From contig JAAHHN010000037.1 of the NCBI GenBank assembly GCA_010672165.1, forward strand, positions 1-38,987: 38,987 nt of DNA. Reading direction: 5' to 3'. Numbering within the stretch: the first letter of the stretch is position 1; every line of letters starts with the position of its first letter. Shown here one piece after another: positions 7,784 to 16,153 of the stretch. Below the pieces are notes generated by a model. The model had not been told where the DNA came from. It saw nothing but the letters and a program-made list of their open reading frames with translations, and did no database searches. Source of the stretch: Spirulina sp. SIO3F2 (lineage in GTDB: Bacteria; Cyanobacteriota; Cyanobacteriia; Cyanobacteriales; Spirulinaceae). The position numbers and the translations under genes were made by a program.

Positions 7784-9115
7784 ATGACCATTGCCCGTAC
7801 GATTTGCTTGGGCTTTGTTGCTGTTATCCTTCTGGGCACCAGTTTGTTAATGTTGCCCATTTCCGTGAGTACTGGTGAATGGAATTCGCCCCTAGTCGCT
7901 CTGTTTACCGCCACCTCAGCCGTTTGTGTAACAGGACTGATTGTGGTTGATACTGGCACCCATTTTTCAGTTTGGGGCCAGGCTTTTATTTTGGGACTGA
8001 TCCAGATTGGCGGCTTGGGGTATATGACCACCACCACCTTTTTGATGCTGATTTTGCGTCGGCGGTTTGACCTCCGCCAAAAAGTTGCGATTCAATCGTC
8101 GTTCGATCGCCCCTTCCGCCAAGGGAGTCGTCACCTCATGCGATCAATTTTGGCGGTGACATTAGCGTTTGAACTGCTGGGAACCCTAGGCTTATTCCGA
8201 ACCTTTGCCTCCCAATACGGTGTGGGTCAGGGTTTGTGGCTTGCCACGTTTCATAGCATCAGTGCTTGGAATAATGCAGGCTTTAGCTTGTTTCCTGACA
8301 GTCTGGTGCGATATTGCGGCCATTGGTGGGTCAACGGTGTGATTTGCGGTCTGATTATCTTGGGCGGCATTGGCTATCAAGTCATTTTGGAGCTGTTTTT
8401 GTGGGGACAGAGTTTACGTCGCCCGGTTCGACTCGGCTTCTCGTTGAACTTCAAGGTGGTGATGAGTACCACGTTATTTTTACTAGTACTCGGTTGGCTC
8501 GCTTTTGGCATTACTGAATTTCAAAATCCGATGACATTGGGGGGCCTTTCTGGGCCAGAGCAACTCCTCACCACTTTGTTTCAATCCGTAACAACCCGCA
8601 CCGCAGGCTTTAATACCTTAGACTTCGGTCAGATGGGCGATGCGGCACTCGTGGTTTCGTTGGGGCTAATGCTCATTGGGGCGAGTCCTAGCGGTACAGG
8701 TGGCGGGATCAAAACGACGACGCTGCGGATTTTGCTCAACTGCACTCGGTCAACTTTGCAGGGGCGAGAGCGAGCCGTGATGTATGGCCGAGCGCTCTCG
8801 AATACGTTGATCTTTAAAGCGATCGCGGTGTTGATGGGATCAGGTATCACAGTGGGTTTAGTCACTTTTCTGCTGGCGATGACTGAACCGCAGAAATTCC
8901 CCTTTCTCCACCTGCTGTTTGAAGCGGTTTCAGCGTTTGCCACCGTGGGTCTTTCGACAGGCATCACCGCCGACTTTTCCGCTTGGGGTCAGGGAATTTT
9001 GATCCTCACGATGTATATCGGTCGGGTAGGAATCTTGGTCTTTATTGCTGCCCTTATTGGTGATCCCTCACCTAGCCAAGTGCAATATCCCGAGGAGAAT
9101 CTGTTGGTGGGCTAA
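7784..9115 (+). CDS. ktrB: KtrB/TrkH-family potassium (or sodium-dependent potassium) uptake channel
   Basis: This 443-residue membrane protein has the four membrane-pore-membrane repeats of the Trk/Ktr superfamily. Selectivity-filter segments are visible: SAVCVTGLIVVDTG (about 45), SAWNNAGFSLFPDS (about 155), SVTTRTAGFNTLDF (about 270) and SAFATVGLSTGITADFS (about 385), each with the conserved filter Gly. KtrB forms the ion pathway and in cyanobacteria works with the regulator KtrA and sometimes KtrE; neither is beside it here. The ATG at 7784 gives MTIARTICLGFVAVIL, matching the usual first helix. No clear ribosome binding site precedes it. The upstream region is shared with the sigma factor gene. 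Confidence 0.93.
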   Translation: MTIARTICLGFVAVILLGTSLLMLPISVSTGEWNSPLVALFTATSAVCVTGLIVVDTGTHFSVWGQAFILGLIQIGGLGYMTTTTFLMLILRRRFDLRQKVAIQSSFDRPFRQGSRHLMRSILAVTLAFELLGTLGLFRTFASQYGVGQGLWLATFHSISAWNNAGFSLFPDSLVRYCGHWWVNGVICGLIILGGIGYQVILELFLWGQSLRRPVRLGFSLNFKVVMSTTLFLLVLGWLAFGITEFQNPMTLGGLSGPEQLLTTLFQSVTTRTAGFNTLDFGQMGDAALVVSLGLMLIGASPSGTGGGIKTTTLRILLNCTRSTLQGRERAVMYGRALSNTLIFKAIAVLMGSGITVGLVTFLLAMTEPQKFPFLHLLFEAVSAFATVGLSTGITADFSAWGQGILILTMYIGRVGILVFIAALIGDPSPSQVQYPEENLLVG

Positions 9116-9198
9116 GTTCACAGAATCCAAGCGCTGTAGGCGCAACCTGACCTGTAGAATAGGGGAGCAAAATCATTGGTTTGAAGGCTCTAGAGGGC

Positions 9199-10137
9199 AT
9201 GGTAACGACAGAAGGGACGCCAAATACGACGCTAAATTCATGGGGCATTGCTGACTTTAATCTCGCCACGTACTTGGCGGACTACAAGACAAAAGTGGAA
9301 GCCACATTGGATGCATCGTTGGTGATTGCCGAACCTCCGACCGTTTATGAATCAATGCGCTATTCGCTTCTGGCTGGTGGCAAACGATTACGCCCAATTC
9401 TGTGTTTGGCGACCTGTGAACTGCTAGGGGGCACGGTTGAGATGGCGATGCCAACCGCCTGTGCTCTGGAAATGATTCATACCATGTCGCTGATTCACGA
9501 TGATTTGCCTGCGATGGATAATGATGACTATCGGCGAGGCAAACTCACCAACCACAAAGTCTATGGTGATGATATTGCGATTTTGGCTGGTGATGGGTTG
9601 TTGAGTTATGCATTTGAATTTATCGCTCGACAGACCCAAGCGGTTGCGCCCCAGAAGGTTTTGGCAGTGATCGCCCATTTAGGTCGTGCGGTTGGAGCAG
9701 AAGGTCTGGTTGGTGGCCAAGTAGTGGATTTACAGTCTGAAGGCAAGCCGGATGTGACCCTGGAAACTCTAGAGTTTATCCATACCCACAAAACGGGGGC
9801 ATTGCTGGAAGCCTGTGTGGTTTGTGGAGCAATACTGGCAGGGGCAACCGATACAGAGTGCAATCGCCTTTCCAAGTTTGCCCAGAATATTGGTTTAGCG
9901 TTTCAAATTATTGACGATATTTTAGATATCACAGCCACGCCTGAGGAATTAGGTAAAACCGCTGGTAAGGATGTAGCAGCGCAAAAGGCAACGTACCCCA
10001 GCTTGCTGGGTTTAGACGCCTCTAAGCAGCGGGCTGACGCTCTGATTGCTGAGGCGATCGCGCAGCTCGAACCCTGGGGTGAGCAGGCAATACCACTAAA
10101 AGCCCTGGCCCATTTCATTACTGCCCGCAAAAACTAA
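9199..10137 (+). CDS. crtE: Geranylgeranyl diphosphate synthase
   Basis: A trans-prenyltransferase of the IspA/CrtE type that extends farnesyl or dimethylallyl diphosphate with isopentenyl diphosphate to C20, feeding carotenoid, phytol and quinone synthesis. The first aspartate-rich motif DDLPAMDND follows [12 protein letters not shown], and the second is DDILDIT. The [18 protein letters not shown] segment is also diagnostic. I chose the ATG at 9199 ([10 protein letters not shown]), giving 312 residues, because cyanobacterial CrtE often starts MVA-; an in-frame TTG at 9181 would give 318. A divergent PAP2 gene follows 31 bp downstream on the same strand, a pairing familiar in cyanobacteria, so the two are probably one operon. 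Confidence 0.93.
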   Translation: MVTTEGTPNTTLNSWGIADFNLATYLADYKTKVEATLDASLVIAEPPTVYESMRYSLLAGGKRLRPILCLATCELLGGTVEMAMPTACALEMIHTMSLIHDDLPAMDNDDYRRGKLTNHKVYGDDIAILAGDGLLSYAFEFIARQTQAVAPQKVLAVIAHLGRAVGAEGLVGGQVVDLQSEGKPDVTLETLEFIHTHKTGALLEACVVCGAILAGATDTECNRLSKFAQNIGLAFQIIDDILDITATPEELGKTAGKDVAAQKATYPSLLGLDASKQRADALIAEAIAQLEPWGEQAIPLKALAHFITARKN

Positions 10138-10168
10138 ATATTTCAGTGTTAGGGAGATTCTGAAGACA

Positions 10169-10630
10169 ATGGATGGTTTTGGAGCAGTGCTCACCAATCA
10201 AACCCTGCTCGTGGCGATCGCAGCCTGCTTACTTGCCCAAGGCATGAAGTTAGTTGTTACGCTTGTTCAGCTCAGGCAGTTTCAGGTTAGTGCGTTGTTT
10301 AGCGCAGGGGGAATGCCCAGTGCTCATTCTGCCCTGGTTTCGGCGCTGGCCACCAGTGTCGGTCAAACTAAAGGTTGGTCAAGTCCGGAGTTTGCGATCG
10401 CTTGTATGTTTGCCGTGATTGTGATGTACGACGCGGCAGGAGTACGCCAAGCAGCAGGCAAGCAAGCCAAGGTGCTTAACCAGATTGTGGATGAGCTGTT
10501 TCAAGAGGGGGAAGACCTCACGCCTGAACGTCTGAAAGAGCTATTGGGACACACGCCACTTCAGGTATTGGCGGGTTTAACACTGGGGATTGCGATCGCG
10601 TTGATTGTGGGGACGATCATGGGAAATTAA
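10169..10630 (+). CDS. Divergent PAP2-family membrane protein (YuiD-like)
   Basis: This 153-residue membrane protein belongs to the divergent PAP2 family (acid phosphatase/haloperoxidase-related, YuiD type). Typical features are KLVVTLVQLRQFQ, the GGMPSAHSALVSALATSVG motif with the core SAH, MYDAAGVRQAAGKQA with YDA and R, and HTPLQVLAGLTLGI near the end. Three to four hydrophobic segments are visible. Members are thought to act on lipid or isoprenoid phosphates, but their substrates are largely unproven. Its place directly behind crtE invites the idea of prenyl-phosphate metabolism, which is inference only. AGGGAG lies about 12 bp upstream of the ATG. Confidence 0.88.
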   Translation: MDGFGAVLTNQTLLVAIAACLLAQGMKLVVTLVQLRQFQVSALFSAGGMPSAHSALVSALATSVGQTKGWSSPEFAIACMFAVIVMYDAAGVRQAAGKQAKVLNQIVDELFQEGEDLTPERLKELLGHTPLQVLAGLTLGIAIALIVGTIMGN

Positions 10631-10770
10631 GTGCTCAGAGTTCTAATCTCTAGCCATTGCCTCAACAACTGTTCAGCGCTTGTGCTGGGAATTAATTCAC
10701 CCCGACTCCACTCTGTCCATTCTGGAAGGTAGAACGTAATTGCTAGTACTCGACGGCGGAAGTAAGCCAC

Positions 10771-11352
10771 CTATTCAAAATCCACCCGATATCTGTCATA
10801 CAGACACTTTGAACTTTGAACTCTGCACTTTGAACTTCCGCCCTGCGGTACTAGCTCATTCGGATCATCGGGTTCATTGACTTGAGAGAAATATTCCTGG
10901 AGCATGTCATATTTTTCATCATCTTCAGACAGAAATAACCAGCCATACTTACTCACCCCGACTCGAATCAGTTGACCCCAGCGATTTTCCAAGACCACCG
11001 TTCCGTAAGAAATTTCGTATTTCCCTGGGTTTTCCATACTTTGCCAGAGCTGCCCCTGACAATACTCTAGTATTCGCTGTTTGACTGTTGAGAATGTGTA
11101 GTGCTTTTCAATTCTGACAAACTGTTCTTCTACTTGTTCAGTCCATTCATCATCAGACAAATCAATGTGAAAGAATTCATCAAAGTATTTTTGACCTTCG
11201 GCCTCGAAATATAAATGGGAACAGTCTCGATGTAAGTCCAATTGAGCTTCGTTTTCTAGTTGCTCAACAAGATCGACTTTGATGAGACAGTAGACTGTGA
11301 CTGTGTTCTCACCAGTAGCTTGGTATTGAAAAATCCCCCATACTTTGCTCAT
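10771..11352 (-). CDS. Hypothetical acidic protein whose C-terminus is built from a short repeat
   Basis: I do not recognise this 193-residue soluble protein. It is rich in Asp, Glu, Tyr and Trp (for example HIDLSDDEWTEQVEEQF and LFLSEDDEKYDMLQEYF). The last 21 residues, SSKCRVQSSKC onward, are encoded by the short repeat at 10806-10837, which also occurs at 32836-32875 outside any gene. The native C-terminus therefore probably ended near residue 170 and was extended when the repeat landed or expanded there. The start codon (complement of 11350-11352) is 6 bp from the ATG of the divergent gene at 11359, so each promoter must lie inside the other gene or one start is misplaced. Confidence 0.6.
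   Translation of the reverse strand: MSKVWGIFQYQATGENTVTVYCLIKVDLVEQLENEAQLDLHRDCSHLYFEAEGQKYFDEFFHIDLSDDEWTEQVEEQFVRIEKHYTFSTVKQRILEYCQGQLWQSMENPGKYEISYGTVVLENRWGQLIRVGVSKYGWLFLSEDDEKYDMLQEYFSQVNEPDDPNELVPQGGSSKCRVQSSKCLYDRYRVDFE
10806..10837 (-). repeat. AGTTCAAAGT-type short repeat inside a coding region
   Basis: On the minus strand the run reads AAGTTCAAAGTGCAGAGTTC followed by AAAGTTCAAAGT. The same unit family appears on the plus strand at 32836-32875. Such heptamer/decamer-like TTCAAAG repeats are scattered through many cyanobacterial genomes. Here the repeat is translated as the tail of the 193-aa protein. Confidence 0.7.
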
Positions 11353-11358
11353 TGTTTA

Positions 11359-12132
11359 ATGATGAAAATCACTTTCCCTCATTCTGAGCTACTCCAGGCT
11401 AGTTATGGAACCCGTTCAGCCCTAATCACTCTGATCGCTGGTAGCTTGGTGACGGGATTCGGGATTTTTGTGATGCTTAAATATGCCAAGGTTACACAGC
11501 TTGACTGCGATCGCACTCCCAACAACATCATCACCTGTCAATGGCAAGAGCAGGGAATTCTCCAAACTCGCCGAGAACCCATTGTCAATTTGACGGCGCT
11601 GGAAGTCGAAGTAAATGAGAATAATGTGTTCCCGTTGTATCGCTTGCACTTAGTGATGGAGCGGGGGGAGATGCCGTTGATGGCAAACTACACCGACAAT
11701 GCAAATACGATTCAGCGCCTTGGTGGGCAAATCAATGCTTTTATTACTGATTCCTCCCAAACCCAATTGACGGTGAGGTTCGATCGCCGCTGGTTTGGTT
11801 ATGGCATGGGGGGAATTCTTAGTGTGATTGGACTATTTGGTCTCTACAATGCTCTGTGGCGACCCTGTGTTTATCAGTTGCGAGTCGATCGCCGCCACGA
11901 GCTGATCAGTGTGGAATACCGCAGCTTAATTCTCCATCGTCGTACTCATCACTACCTTATGCAAGACGTGCGAGCAGTCACCAGTCATCGTTTTGCATGG
12001 GATGGACAAGAACAAATCAGTTTATTGATGAACTCAGGTGAATTTTTGACTCTAACATTGCCGGAGCAAGCGGATGACGCTGCAAGACAAAAAATTCAAG
12101 GCTTTTTACAATCAGCCTCTAAACTTAATTAG
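11359..12132 (+). CDS. Hypothetical membrane protein with two transmembrane helices
   Basis: A 258-residue protein not assigned to a family. The open frame extends back to 11260, but that part overlaps the divergent gene and has no helix or signal character, so I start at ATG 11359 (MMKITFPHSELLQ; 11362 also possible). One helix is near residues 20-38 (LITLIAGSLVTGFGIFVML), and a second, GMGGILSVIGLFGLYNALW, near 150-168. Between them is a beta-rich domain facing one side of the membrane; the C-terminal domain (YQLRVDRRHELISVEYRSL) is also beta-rich, reminiscent of PH-like or bacterial membrane-anchored domains. Stop is 23 bp from the converging YggT gene. Confidence 0.65.
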   Translation: MMKITFPHSELLQASYGTRSALITLIAGSLVTGFGIFVMLKYAKVTQLDCDRTPNNIITCQWQEQGILQTRREPIVNLTALEVEVNENNVFPLYRLHLVMERGEMPLMANYTDNANTIQRLGGQINAFITDSSQTQLTVRFDRRWFGYGMGGILSVIGLFGLYNALWRPCVYQLRVDRRHELISVEYRSLILHRRTHHYLMQDVRAVTSHRFAWDGQEQISLLMNSGEFLTLTLPEQADDAARQKIQGFLQSASKLN

Positions 12133-12154
12133 CGTCCCCACTCTGTATGAGGCA

Positions 12155-12448
12155 TTAGACAAAGGTATAAAGGAAACCCGCTAGCATTCGGATGATGAAT
12201 GGCCCCAAAAACTGTAGGGTCAGCAATGCCAAAATCGGAGAAAAGTCAAAACCCCCCATCGGAGGCAGGAAAGATCGAAAAATATTGAGGTAAGGATCAG
12301 TAATTGGACTAAGGGTCGCTGCTAATTGCTGTGCCCAACTCACCATCGGCAACCAAGTTAATAACAGACGGACGATAAGGATAAACGAATAAATACTCAG
12401 AAAATTGTATAGGCTCACGGTAATGAGCCGGGCAATGCTGATATCCAT
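12155..12448 (-). CDS. YggT/YlmG-family small membrane protein
   Basis: This 97-residue protein has the two hydrophobic helices and the conserved central segment of the YggT (YlmG, plastid Ycf19) family: RLLLTWLPMVSW in the first half and LSPITDPYLNIFRSFLPPMGGFDFSPILALLTLQFL in the second, with the PYL-FR and DFSP signatures. In plastids and cyanobacteria the family has been linked to nucleoid distribution and to thylakoid protein assembly; the biochemical role is unsettled. The first of two MITE-like elements in the window starts about 57 bp upstream of its start codon, so the promoter may lie in or next to that element. Confidence 0.9.
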   Translation of the reverse strand: MDISIARLITVSLYNFLSIYSFILIVRLLLTWLPMVSWAQQLAATLSPITDPYLNIFRSFLPPMGGFDFSPILALLTLQFLGPFIIRMLAGFLYTFV

Positions 12449-12505
12449 AGGAGCAGAAAAGGAATGATGATAATGAAGGTAATGTGCCTATTGTACAAGC
12501 TGAAT

Positions 12506-12627
12506 TAGGGCGTGTCGTCAGTTAACACCAGAAGCCTTATGAGACAAGGGATAGAGCGCCCGACCCAAAGGGCAATAAGGGGACTGTCGTCAGCTAGATT
12601 TCCAACTCTTGCTGACGATAACTCCTA
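12506..12627. mobile_element. MITE-like non-autonomous element, copy 1
   Basis: It begins TTAGGGCGTGTCGTCAGTTA (12505-12524) and ends GCTGACGATAACTCCTAG (12611-12628), imperfect terminal inverted repeats (about 12 of 16 bases). A third copy of the end sequence, GGGGACTGTCGTCAGC, lies inside at 12579-12595, giving a nested hairpin with the right end. It is flanked by TA (or YTAR). The left 70 bp align with the reverse complement of the element at 22330-22459: shared blocks include GTCGTCA, ACCAGAA, CCTTA, ATAGAGC and GACCCAAA. It has no coding capacity. The source transposase is unknown; TA/YTAR ends suggest an IS630 or IS5 relative. Confidence 0.7.
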
Positions 12628-12631
12628 GATT

Positions 12632-12907
12632 CTAAGCATCAGGTCGAGATGCCCCATTGACCCCACCCAACTGCTGGCGAACATCATCGATTGCCAGGTT
12701 GAGTTGAGCAATTTTGGTCTCTAGGCTGCGTCGCGTGGATTCAATGCTTTGTTCCGGCTCCCGGAGATCTGCCGCTAGATCGGTATCTGGATTATCAAGG
12801 GTCTCGCTCCGCCGAGTGGTTGCAAGAACTCCCACTACCCCACCGATAGCCCCACCCAATAGGGCTCCGAGGAAAAATCCACTGGCAAATCCGTCACGCT
12901 GGCTCAT
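12632..12907 (-). CDS. Small membrane protein with glycine-rich helix (YtxH-like), 91 aa
   Basis: The N-terminus MSQRDGFASGFFLGALLGGAIGG carries a Gly/Ala-rich transmembrane helix of the type found in YtxH/gas-vesicle-like small proteins, followed by VVGVLATTRRSE and then an acidic, helical tail (residues 38-85) likely to form a coiled coil. Proteins with this layout are common in cyanobacteria and are mostly annotated as hypothetical; some related families affect envelope stress. The 4-bp gap to the MITE-like element behind its stop codon means the element inserted almost at the 3' end of the gene without damaging it. upp lies upstream, in the same orientation, 77 bp away. Confidence 0.7.
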   Translation of the reverse strand: MSQRDGFASGFFLGALLGGAIGGVVGVLATTRRSETLDNPDTDLAADLREPEQSIESTRRSLETKIAQLNLAIDDVRQQLGGVNGASRPDA

Positions 12908-12984
12908 TGTCTTTGTTTAATACCTTTTGCATACAACTCGTTCAAGCTTATAGCCCATGCTATCAGGTCTTCCATGCCAGAGTC

Positions 12985-13635
12985 TTAGGTGCCGAAGGCT
13001 CGATCGCCCGCATCCCCCAAACCTGGAACAATATATCCCTGCTCATTGAGCGTCTCATCAATCATTGCAGTGTAGACATTGAGGGCAGGATAGGCTTGGC
13101 TTAGCTTTTGCAGTGCCGGGGGAGCTGCCACCACCGAAACGATCCGGATTTGCGCCGGATCGCCACCCCGCGCCACTACCTCAGCTAACGCTGACATCAT
13201 CGAACCGCCGGTTGCCAGCATCGGGTCGAGCAACAAGATTCGTGTCTCGGGGGCAAACGCCTCCGGCAATTTATTAAGATAGCAGCTCGCTTCAAGGGTG
13301 TCTTCATTCCTGGCCATGCCCAGATGGTAGGTATTGGCAAGCGGCAGAAGGGTTTGTGCACCATCCAAGAGCGCCAAACCTGCTCGAAGAATGGGAATCA
13401 CTGCCATTGGCACAGTGGGGTTGATTAATTTGGCGGGGCAGAGGGCAAGGGGTGTTTGGACGGTTACTTCTTCAACGGGTAACCACTGACGACTGGCTTC
13501 ATAAGTGAGCCAGCGTCCCAATTCGGTCATGGCGCTTTTAAACAAAACCGCTGGGGTGTCCTGATCGCGGGCCACGCCCAGCCAATGCTGAATAAGGGGG
13601 TGCTCAGGGACATAAACACGGAGTTGTAGGGTCAT
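12985..13635 (-). CDS. upp: Uracil phosphoribosyltransferase
   Basis: UPRTase makes UMP from uracil and PRPP in pyrimidine salvage. The 216-residue length fits the family. Visible motifs are LVPVL-like VIPILRAGLALLDGA (about 78-93), HLGMARNEDT (103-112), the PRPP-binding LLLDPMLATGGS (135-146) and the uracil-binding C-terminal segment DETLNEQGYIVPGLGDAGDRAFGT, which ends in the conserved FGT. It starts at ATG 13635 and is followed in the same direction by the small membrane protein. A CRP-type palindrome lies 99 bp upstream in the region shared with the divergent 69-aa gene. Confidence 0.95.
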   Translation of the reverse strand: MTLQLRVYVPEHPLIQHWLGVARDQDTPAVLFKSAMTELGRWLTYEASRQWLPVEEVTVQTPLALCPAKLINPTVPMAVIPILRAGLALLDGAQTLLPLANTYHLGMARNEDTLEASCYLNKLPEAFAPETRILLLDPMLATGGSMMSALAEVVARGGDPAQIRIVSVVAAPPALQKLSQAYPALNVYTAMIDETLNEQGYIVPGLGDAGDRAFGT

Positions 13636-13733
13636 GGCTGATTTTTCCGCTGAAGAACCTTGCCCATGATAATACGGGATGCTCCTCGATGCCGTTGCAA
13701 TCTGCTGTTCCCCTTGAGGAGATTGCCGTTAAC

Positions 13734-13747
13734 GTGATCGCAATCAC
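13734..13747. promoter_or_regulatory. Candidate CRP-type binding site GTGA-N6-TCAC
   Basis: GTGATCGCAATCAC has perfect GTGA/TCAC half-sites with the 6-bp spacing of CRP sites (consensus TGTGA-N6-TCACA; here the outer bases are C). A further GATCAC occurs at 13765-13770. It lies 99 bp upstream of upp and 90 bp upstream of the 69-aa gene. The embedded GATCGC is part of a HIP1-like word, so it could be chance. Confidence 0.4.
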
Positions 13748-13836
13748 CTCTGTATTTTTGAGGGGATCACAGGCCAGCGGCACAGTTTCTAGAAAGATGG
13801 ATTCTATACCTTACTGTTCCTAAACAACAGCATGTC

Positions 13837-14046
13837 ATGATGATTCGAGCTTCTTTGATCCGTCGCTTGGTTGAAAAAGCGCTATATATTCGGCGTTTGA
13901 CACCTGAGATTGAAAATGCCATCAATTCTGAGCTTACTCGGGTGGGTCATATTTCAGATGTGGATTATGAGGCCCTAGAACTGCTGATGGCAGAGATGGA
14001 TGCGGGGCGGATTAAGCTAACCCCCACACCGATGCTGCCCCTTTAG
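13837..14046 (+). CDS. Small hypothetical protein, 69 aa
   Basis: This soluble helical protein begins MMIRASLIRRLVEKALYIRR (a second ATG at 13840 is possible), has a basic amphipathic N-terminal helix and an acidic second half with DVDYEALELLMAEMDAGRI. I believe homologues are widespread in cyanobacteria as uncharacterised small proteins, but I cannot name a family. A TATACC at 13805-13810 could be its -10. Its stop codon overlaps the stop of the converging transglutaminase gene by 4 bp, so the two 3' ends are fused and there is no room for separate terminators. Confidence 0.65.
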   Translation: MMIRASLIRRLVEKALYIRRLTPEIENAINSELTRVGHISDVDYEALELLMAEMDAGRIKLTPTPMLPL

Positions 14047-15740
14047 TCAGGAGTTGGGGGTTTGAGTTCGTCCAGAACTGTAAAGCGCACATGATTGATT
14101 GCCAAGCTCCCTAAAGCAACTTCTTCCTTAGCGATCGCTTCCCCGTTACGGTAGAGCTTCTCGAAGGGGATGCCCTTACCCATTTCGGCGTGATACCAGG
14201 CGAGTCCCATGAAAAAGCGAGTGGGATAGGGGCCGCCTTCCTGGATGTCATCTGGATTGGATTCCATAGGCAACCAACCATAACCTGGTAAATAAAATTC
14301 CATCCAAACATGGTTAAAGTCTGGTTCTAGCGGCAAATTACGTTCCAAGGGCTTAGGAGGACATTTGTAGCGACCCACAGTGCGACAGGCAATACCATTG
14401 AGCCGAGCGAGAGCGAGCAAGACCCCTAGATATTCGCCACAAGAGCCGACGCCCCGAGCTAACGCCACATCGGGTGTATCAATATGGGGTTTGATGCCGT
14501 AAGAGAGGCGATCGTAGACATAGTTGCGAATGTTGTACATCTTCCGCAACAAATTAGCTTCACCCCGCGTTGCATCCAAGGCAGCCCGTTGGATAATATC
14601 TTGATCCATCGCCAGATTGTCATTATCAACTAAGTAGCGTGTTTGTAAATCTGAAGTGAGTTCTGGTGGCTGGCTCCCGTCTTGGGGGGTAAATTGATAC
14701 TTGATACCCCAAACATCTACGATCGCCCGCCACCCTAGCAAATGACGTTGGTTCGCATCAAGGTGGTCAAATTTGAAGACTGCCACCTGCTGACCATTGA
14801 TTTCCCGTTGTTCAAAGGGTCTGCCGATTGGCTCAACATGTCGTACATGCTGGCGCTGTGTTTCAGCAGGCAGCGCCATATGCCACTCGATATCCTTGAG
14901 TTCAAAGGGATCGAGGGGAGAGAGTTCTTCCACATAACTCATCTCTAATCGATACCCATTGGAGAGAGCATACTTCTGCTCAGGGTAATAGGCAGTATAA
15001 AGGGGGTGAATAAACGAGCGATCGCGGTATTGCAGTTCATGATTGGGATAAGCGTTGGGATTATCCCGGATATAGGGTTCATCCTGAACATAAGCAACAT
15101 AGAGCTGTTCACCTGCAAATGCCACGGCTGTGGGGTTCTCAAAAGGGGTTAGGACGTTAAAGAGCACCTCTCCCGTGGCGCGATCGAGGCAGTACACTGT
15201 TTGTTCAAGATCATCGCAAACCCAAAGCTCCTCGCCTCGAACTGCTAACTTTTCTGCACCAATACCAGGGGCGTAAAAATGCGTGATTTCTCGGTAATTA
15301 TCACGGCTAAAGACCAGAATTTTCTGCTGACGGACACAACTGAGGTAGATGGTGCTGTCCTGAATGGCAATGCCTTGCACCTCTTCGCGCAGGGTCATCA
15401 ACCGCTGGGGTCGCACCTCAGGGGTTTGGAGGTTCCAGCAATAGAGGTCTCGATAGCGGGTAAACCATAGGTTTTGACCCTCAAGGGCTAAACCTGTTGC
15501 CCCTACAAAATCCTGCCAGCAGTCAGAATTGAGAATCTGTGTTGCGCTGTGATCGCATCCAACCTCAAGCAAATAACCTGTGGTGGAATCAAGCGTATAG
15601 AGATTATCTCCCGAAAACGCGATCCCTTGGAGTTTAGCAGTCGCGAGGGGATAGAGGGTTGCCAATGGGCAAACAGTTCCCGAAGTTGCAAATCCGGAAG
15701 AATCAGGAATCATACTCAACAGTTTTGAAGCAGAAATCAT
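14043..15740 (-). CDS. Transglutaminase-like protein with N-terminal beta-propeller-like domain
   Basis: The 565-residue protein has two parts. Residues about 30-240 carry repeated beta segments with aromatic/charged patterns (LQGIAFSGDNLYTLDSTTG, GLALEGQNLWFTRY, IQDSTIYLSCVR, EKLAVRGEELWVCDD), like a six-bladed propeller. Residues about 390-530 form a transglutaminase core: Cys in RGVGSCGEYLGVLLALARLNG, His in FNHVWMEFY and Asp in MESNPDD make the triad. Such cores in bacteria act as cysteine proteases or amidases. No signal peptide is evident, so it is probably cytoplasmic. The start at 15740 gives MISASKLLSMIPDSSG; an internal ATG at 15713 is a possible alternative. Its 3' end overlaps the 69-aa gene. 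Confidence 0.85.
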   Translation of the reverse strand: MISASKLLSMIPDSSGFATSGTVCPLATLYPLATAKLQGIAFSGDNLYTLDSTTGYLLEVGCDHSATQILNSDCWQDFVGATGLALEGQNLWFTRYRDLYCWNLQTPEVRPQRLMTLREEVQGIAIQDSTIYLSCVRQQKILVFSRDNYREITHFYAPGIGAEKLAVRGEELWVCDDLEQTVYCLDRATGEVLFNVLTPFENPTAVAFAGEQLYVAYVQDEPYIRDNPNAYPNHELQYRDRSFIHPLYTAYYPEQKYALSNGYRLEMSYVEELSPLDPFELKDIEWHMALPAETQRQHVRHVEPIGRPFEQREINGQQVAVFKFDHLDANQRHLLGWRAIVDVWGIKYQFTPQDGSQPPELTSDLQTRYLVDNDNLAMDQDIIQRAALDATRGEANLLRKMYNIRNYVYDRLSYGIKPHIDTPDVALARGVGSCGEYLGVLLALARLNGIACRTVGRYKCPPKPLERNLPLEPDFNHVWMEFYLPGYGWLPMESNPDDIQEGGPYPTRFFMGLAWYHAEMGKGIPFEKLYRNGEAIAKEEVALGSLAINHVRFTVLDELKPPTPD

Positions 15741-16153
15741 GCTTTAAGGACATGTCATCAAGTTATTCTAGACCCCTGAAGGAACCAACGATAACGCATA
15801 CATTCAATCAGCTAGGGACTGCCACATCTGCTATGGCGATGGTTTGATACTTACATGTGAGTTGATAACAGCAGCCAGAAGGGAAAGAAAATTCAAGTCT
15901 GCTAAACCGATGGACTCGCTTCTCTTCCATTTGCTGATGCTTAAAACCATCAAGTACAAGGAGAATAGCCGATACCTCCTCCTGACAGGTCACAACAACA
16001 TGGACAATCCTTGTCGGTTTCAGTTACAACAGAAATGAGATGGGTGCTAATGGTGCGGACTTCTGGGGTGTTGGTGACTAATAACTTAAGCATTACTGGG
16101 CAACCCAAATTCTTCAGTATTCTTAATCACAATCTTAGGAGAGTTAAAACTTC
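15741..16153. other. 413-bp divergent intergenic region
   Basis: It lies between the transglutaminase gene (minus) and the DUF928 gene (plus). Short open frames exist on both strands but have no start signals or protein-like composition. The only clear signal is AGGAGAG at 16137-16143, a ribosome binding site 10 bp before the DUF928 ATG. I found no convincing promoter or dyad. Confidence 0.5.

Noticed and set aside
9181-9198. TTG start of crtE
   Set aside because: The ATG at 9199 gives the usual N-terminus; the TTG has no better ribosome site. Kept as an alternative.
11260-11358. Upstream extension of the 258-aa membrane protein
   Set aside because: It overlaps the divergent gene and reads as its antisense; a normal start lies at 11359.
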